Assembly (NCBI GenBank): GCA_016200785.1 | Contig: JACQED010000188.1 | Span: forward strand, 1-8,842 | DNA from: Chloroflexota bacterium | GTDB taxonomy: Bacteria > Chloroflexota > Anaerolineae > Anaerolineales > JACQED01 | Reading direction: 5' to 3' | Length of the DNA stretch: 8,842 bases | Shown here: piece by piece, positions 7,696-8,842 of the stretch | Position numbering within the stretch: the first letter of the stretch is position 1 | How the letters are laid out: the number at the start of each line of letters is the position of its first letter | Made by a program: the position numbers and the translations under genes | The notes under the pieces: model-generated | What the model saw: the letters and a program-made list of their open reading frames with translations, nothing else | Told to the model about the DNA's origin: nothing | Database searches by the model: none

Positions 7696-8270
7696 GAGAA
7701 ATCCTGTGCGCTTACTGCACTCGCCTCCAGCGGCGGGGATTGCTCTGCGCGCGGCGGAAGGCGGCGGTACACTCGCCGGGCGTTGAGATCAAACACGTTC
7801 TCTCTCCATTCGGGAGGGAGCGGGAGCGCGGTTGGATCGTCGAAGTCCCAGTGGGGATAGTCCGAGGCGTAGAGGAGCACGTCCTTCCCGTCAATGGCGT
7901 TCAAAACATCCCACAGCCGATGGATGTCTTTGGGCCGTTCGAGAGGTTGCGTTGTCAGACGAATGTGATCGCGCGCGTACTCGATCGGCAGTCGCTTGAG
8001 CCACGGCGTTTCTTTCCGCATGGCGCGATAGTCGTTGTCCAGCCGCCACAGGATGCCGGGGAGCCACGCGACGCCGCATTCGACGATCACAAAGAACAGG
8101 TTGGGCCATTTCTCAAAGGCGCCGTGCGCGATCAGGCTGGCGACATGGCCCATGGCCGACTCGCAGTAGAGCGCATGAGCCTCCCAGTAAAACGTCGGCG
8201 GGCCGCAGGCGGCCGGGCCGGTGTTGATGCCCTGACTGCCGCCGAGATGCGCGGCAACCGGGAGATCCAT
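7692..8270 (-). CDS. C-terminal half of the interrupted amidohydrolase
   Basis: This is a 192-residue frame from the first ATG after the TAG (8270); the same frame is open from 8297. It holds the remaining metal-site candidates: the histidine in PVAAHLGG, the glutamate in VIVECGVAWLP and the aspartate in YASDYPHWD, which is the final catalytic strand of the barrel. The internal ATG has no convincing SD, so independent translation is unlikely, and it would begin mid-barrel. The frame stops in GTGA, shared with the Rieske gene start. The coding pattern shows no decay, which argues against an old pseudogene. Confidence 0.6.
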   Translation of the reverse strand: MDLPVAAHLGGSQGINTGPAACGPPTFYWEAHALYCESAMGHVASLIAHGAFEKWPNLFFVIVECGVAWLPGILWRLDNDYRAMRKETPWLKRLPIEYARDHIRLTTQPLERPKDIHRLWDVLNAIDGKDVLLYASDYPHWDFDDPTALPLPPEWRENVFDLNARRVYRRLPPRAEQSPPLEASAVSAQDFS

Positions 8271-8297
8271 CTCAGCCGCCGCTTCCCAGATCGGGTG

Positions 8298-8813
8298 CTA
8301 GAAGGGATCGCCGAACGGACGCTGAGAGCCGCACGTGACAAGGACTTGCACGATGTCCCGGTGGCCGCCGACGCGGCGTATCTCCTCCGCCGCGCCCGCC
8401 GGGTCTTGCGGCGCGACGACGAGCGAACCTTTGAGGCGCGAGTCGCGGGCGAGCCAGTGCTCGATCATCCAGTCGTTGTAAGCGCGCGCCAGCGCAGAGG
8501 CGTAGTAGGGGTTGGCCAGAGTCGAGACTTCGACGATCTCCTCGCCGGTGAGGATAGCAAAGTCAATGTGGTAGCGGTCGAGTAAGAGATCGCACATAAG
8601 GCCGTAATCCGCTCCGGCCGCACTACCATCGGCCGGCGTTACGTCGGCTCGCTTGTAGCCTTCGGGATGGAACCACGGGCGATGGGCGTGCGGAAAAGAG
8701 CCTTTGAGTCCGGGCAACTCGCCACGCGCAAGGTAATCGCGGAAGTAGGGGTCCAAGTAGGGCAGGAGAACTTCCGCTGTGGCCCAGTCATTGTGCACGT
8801 CGCAATCAATCAT
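8298..8813 (-). CDS. N-terminal half of the interrupted amidohydrolase
   Basis: This is a 171-residue frame ending at the TAG. It begins MIDCDVHND, whose D-x-H is the first metal-binding strand of the barrel, and runs through the NPYYASALARAYNDW and LVVAPQDP stretches typical of the family before stopping in RPFGDPF. I choose the ATG at 8813 because homologues usually start within a residue or two of the DCDVH box and GGGG lies six bases upstream. A GTG at 8834 extends the frame by seven residues but has only eight bases of visible upstream sequence and no SD. Alone, this half lacks three of four metal ligands and should be inactive. Confidence 0.7.
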   Translation of the reverse strand: MIDCDVHNDWATAEVLLPYLDPYFRDYLARGELPGLKGSFPHAHRPWFHPEGYKRADVTPADGSAAGADYGLMCDLLLDRYHIDFAILTGEEIVEVSTLANPYYASALARAYNDWMIEHWLARDSRLKGSLVVAPQDPAGAAEEIRRVGGHRDIVQVLVTCGSQRPFGDPF

Positions 8814-8842
8814 GGTGGACCCCGTGAAGGTCACAATCTATA

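Larger units (their letters stand above)
7692..8834 (-). pseudogene. Amidohydro_2-family metal-dependent hydrolase gene interrupted by an in-frame TAG
   Basis: Two open frames lie in the same register with one TAG at 8300-8298 between them. Read through, they give one continuous protein of about 373 residues, a normal length for this TIM-barrel family (relatives include ACMSD-type decarboxylases and hydrolases). Metal-site candidates are spread over both halves: D5-x-H7 (DCDVH), H189, E245 and D318 (numbering from the ATG at 8813, counting TAG as residue 172). The sequence directly after the TAG (HPIWEAAAE) continues the family pattern, where I expect tyrosine; TAC or TAT to TAG is one base. 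No other frameshift or stop is visible, so the break is recent, a sequencing error, or read through. Substrate unknown. Confidence 0.8.

Noticed and set aside
8298..8300. Pyrrolysine or other programmed amber recoding
   Set aside because: Not rejected as a possibility, but not called. No pyl genes or suppressor tRNA are in the window, the family is not known for it, and dppC in the same window ends with TAG as a normal stop.
7740..8585. Plus-strand frame of 281 codons opposite the amidohydrolase
   Set aside because: It is antisense to an obvious family protein, has no recognisable domain, and has the composition of a mirror frame. It does, however, span the TAG without interruption, as any antisense frame might.
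8835..8842. TATAGATT at the right edge as a -10 promoter box for the amidohydrolase
   Set aside because: Only eight bases are visible, no -35 region can be examined, and chance matches are common.

Overview
The window is a GC-rich bacterial segment in which every supportable gene lies on the minus strand, so it reads from right to left. The source is most likely a member of the Chloroflexota, probably uncultivated. The main clue is the solute-binding lipoprotein: its lipobox cysteine is followed by a repeated VVKETQ-type linker ending in VTATPEP, which I know as characteristic of Chloroflexota binding proteins. GTG starts and readable Shine-Dalgarno (SD) sites fit. No rRNA, tRNA, CRISPR array or transposase was seen.

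Layout in transcription order: (1) 8834-7692, an Amidohydro_2-family metal-dependent hydrolase interrupted by one in-frame TAG at 8300-8298; (2) 7695-7327, a small Rieske [2Fe-2S] protein that overlaps the hydrolase by 4 bases; (3) a 286-base gap holding an extended SD-like sequence with no gene behind it and a CACGAA-type inverted repeat; (4) 7040-5472, a family-5 extracytoplasmic solute-binding lipoprotein whose C-terminus looks shortened; (5) a 169-base gap with a perfect 11-bp hairpin; (6) 5302-4361, a beta-keto acid cleavage enzyme (BKACE, formerly DUF849); (7) a 139-base gap with a second CACGAA-type inverted repeat; (8) 4221-3262, an L-carnitine dehydrogenase-like 3-hydroxyacyl-CoA dehydrogenase family protein; (9) 3239 to the window start, the two permeases and two ATPases of a Dpp/Opp-type ABC importer, tightly packed or overlapping, the last ATPase cut by the window edge.

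The genes suggest one job. A peptide/nickel-family ABC importer (binding protein, DppB, DppC, DppD, DppF) surrounds two enzymes that catalyse consecutive steps: oxidation of L-carnitine to 3-dehydrocarnitine, then acetyl-CoA-dependent cleavage to acetoacetate and betainyl-CoA. The enzyme pair sits between the binding protein and its permeases. The inference is a carnitine (or carnitine-conjugate) uptake and catabolism operon that uses a peptide-type importer rather than the better known choline/betaine-type carnitine importers. The betainyl-CoA thioesterase expected for the last step is not in the window.

The upstream hydrolase and Rieske pair is of unknown substrate, and its link to the carnitine genes is only by position and strand. 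The points most worth checking are the amber codon in the hydrolase, the possible deletion/frameshift at the binding protein C-terminus, and the matching inverted repeats in two gaps.
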